NCBI RefSeq assembly: GCF_002288925.2 | Contig: NW_022098076.1 | Span: 71,649,858-71,713,857 of the forward strand | DNA: 64,000 bases | Direction: 5' to 3' | Source: Delphinapterus leucas | Lineage: Eukaryota; Chordata; Mammalia; Artiodactyla; Monodontidae | In this document: piece by piece, positions 63,597 through 64,000 of the stretch | Numbering within the stretch: position 1 is the stretch's first letter | How the letters are laid out: the number at the start of each line of letters is the position of its first letter | The notes under the pieces: model-generated | Told to the model about the DNA's origin: nothing | Databases searched by the model: none | The model's input: only the letters and a program-made list of their open reading frames with translations | Program-made: the position numbers and the translations under genes

Positions 63597-64000
63597 CTTT
63601 TTTTTTTTTCAGTTTTATTGTTTTGAATTTTATTTATTCTTTTATATAGCAGGTTCTTATTAGGTATCCATTTTATACATATTTTGTATATATGTCAATC
63701 CCAATCTCCAAATTCATCACACCACCACCACCCCCGCCGCTTTGCCCCCTTGGTGTCCATATGTCTGTTGTCTACATCTGTGTCTCAATTTCTGCCCTGC
63801 AAACCAGTTCATCTGTACCATTTATCTAGGTTCCACATATATACGTTAATATATGATACTTGTTTTTCTCTTTCTGACTTACTTCACTCTATATGACAGA
63901 CTCTACATCCATCCACGTCTCTAATGACCCAATTTCGTTCCATTTTATGGCTGAGTAACATTCCATTGTATATATGTAACACATCTTCTTTATCCATTCA
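63597..64000 (-). mobile_element. L1 3' end, continuing past the window edge
   Basis: It begins with the T run of the A tail, then GCAGGTTCTTATTAGGTATC, CATCACACCACCACCACCCC, TCTGACTTACTTCACTCTAT, ATTTTATGGCTGAGTAACAT and AACACATCTTCTTTATCCAT. The last blocks are the reverse of the L1 sequence at 55800-55900. It belongs to a 3' UTR subfamily different from the element at 50626. The open frame at 63684-63896 is a shadow. Confidence 0.92.

Overview
The window is vertebrate nuclear DNA, almost certainly from a cetacean. The evidence is four tRNA-derived SINEs of the CHR (cetacean-hippo-ruminant) type, three of them very alike, with split A/B box promoters and clear target-site duplications. There are also cetartiodactyl-type L1 3' ends, L2/MIR fossils, a MaLR LTR and a mariner element. 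No bovine BovB or Bov-tA copies and no primate Alu were seen. Nothing prokaryotic, plasmid-like or CRISPR-like is present.

The only cellular gene I can support is IKZF2 (Helios, an Ikaros-family zinc-finger transcription factor), read on the minus strand. The window holds its last three coding exons. The zinc-finger-4 exon is at 43191-43328, a linker exon at 34970-35113, and the terminal exon at 28294-29018 encodes the C-terminal region with zinc fingers 5 and 6 and the TAG stop. All junctions have AG/GT ends and every split codon is phase 1, so the three exons join in one frame and give about the last 334 residues of Helios. A repeat-poor tract of about 7.7 kb (about 20600-28293) follows the stop and is best read as the long 3' UTR, ending at an overlapping poly(A) signal at 20620-20630.

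Layout: 1-20600 is intergenic sequence downstream of IKZF2, with L2, MIR, three CHR SINEs, one MaLR LTR and one L1 3' end. Then come 20600-28293 (3' UTR), 28294-29018 (terminal exon), 29019-34969 (intron with a long unassigned old repeat, one CHR SINE and a Tigger-like MITE), 34970-35113 (linker exon), 35114-43190 (intron with L2 and MIR) and 43191-43328 (zinc-finger-4 exon). The remaining 20.7 kb (43329-64000) is part of the next upstream intron. It carries a nearly complete but broken sense-strand L1 (50626-56338, with a 14-bp target-site duplication) and an old antisense L1 (about 56815-60905) split by a nearly full-length mariner (58216-59489) with both terminal repeats and its TA duplication. 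It also has a second Tigger-like MITE inside an L2, a MER5A-like MITE, and an antisense L1 running off the right edge.

The coding exons for zinc fingers 1-3 and the promoter of IKZF2 are not in the window. I found no convincing undescribed system. The points most worth a second look are the repeat-free 3' UTR block, the nested transposon layers with intact duplications, the mariner transposase with its first catalytic Asp replaced by Asn, and a SINE whose tail is a (CA)17 repeat instead of poly(A).
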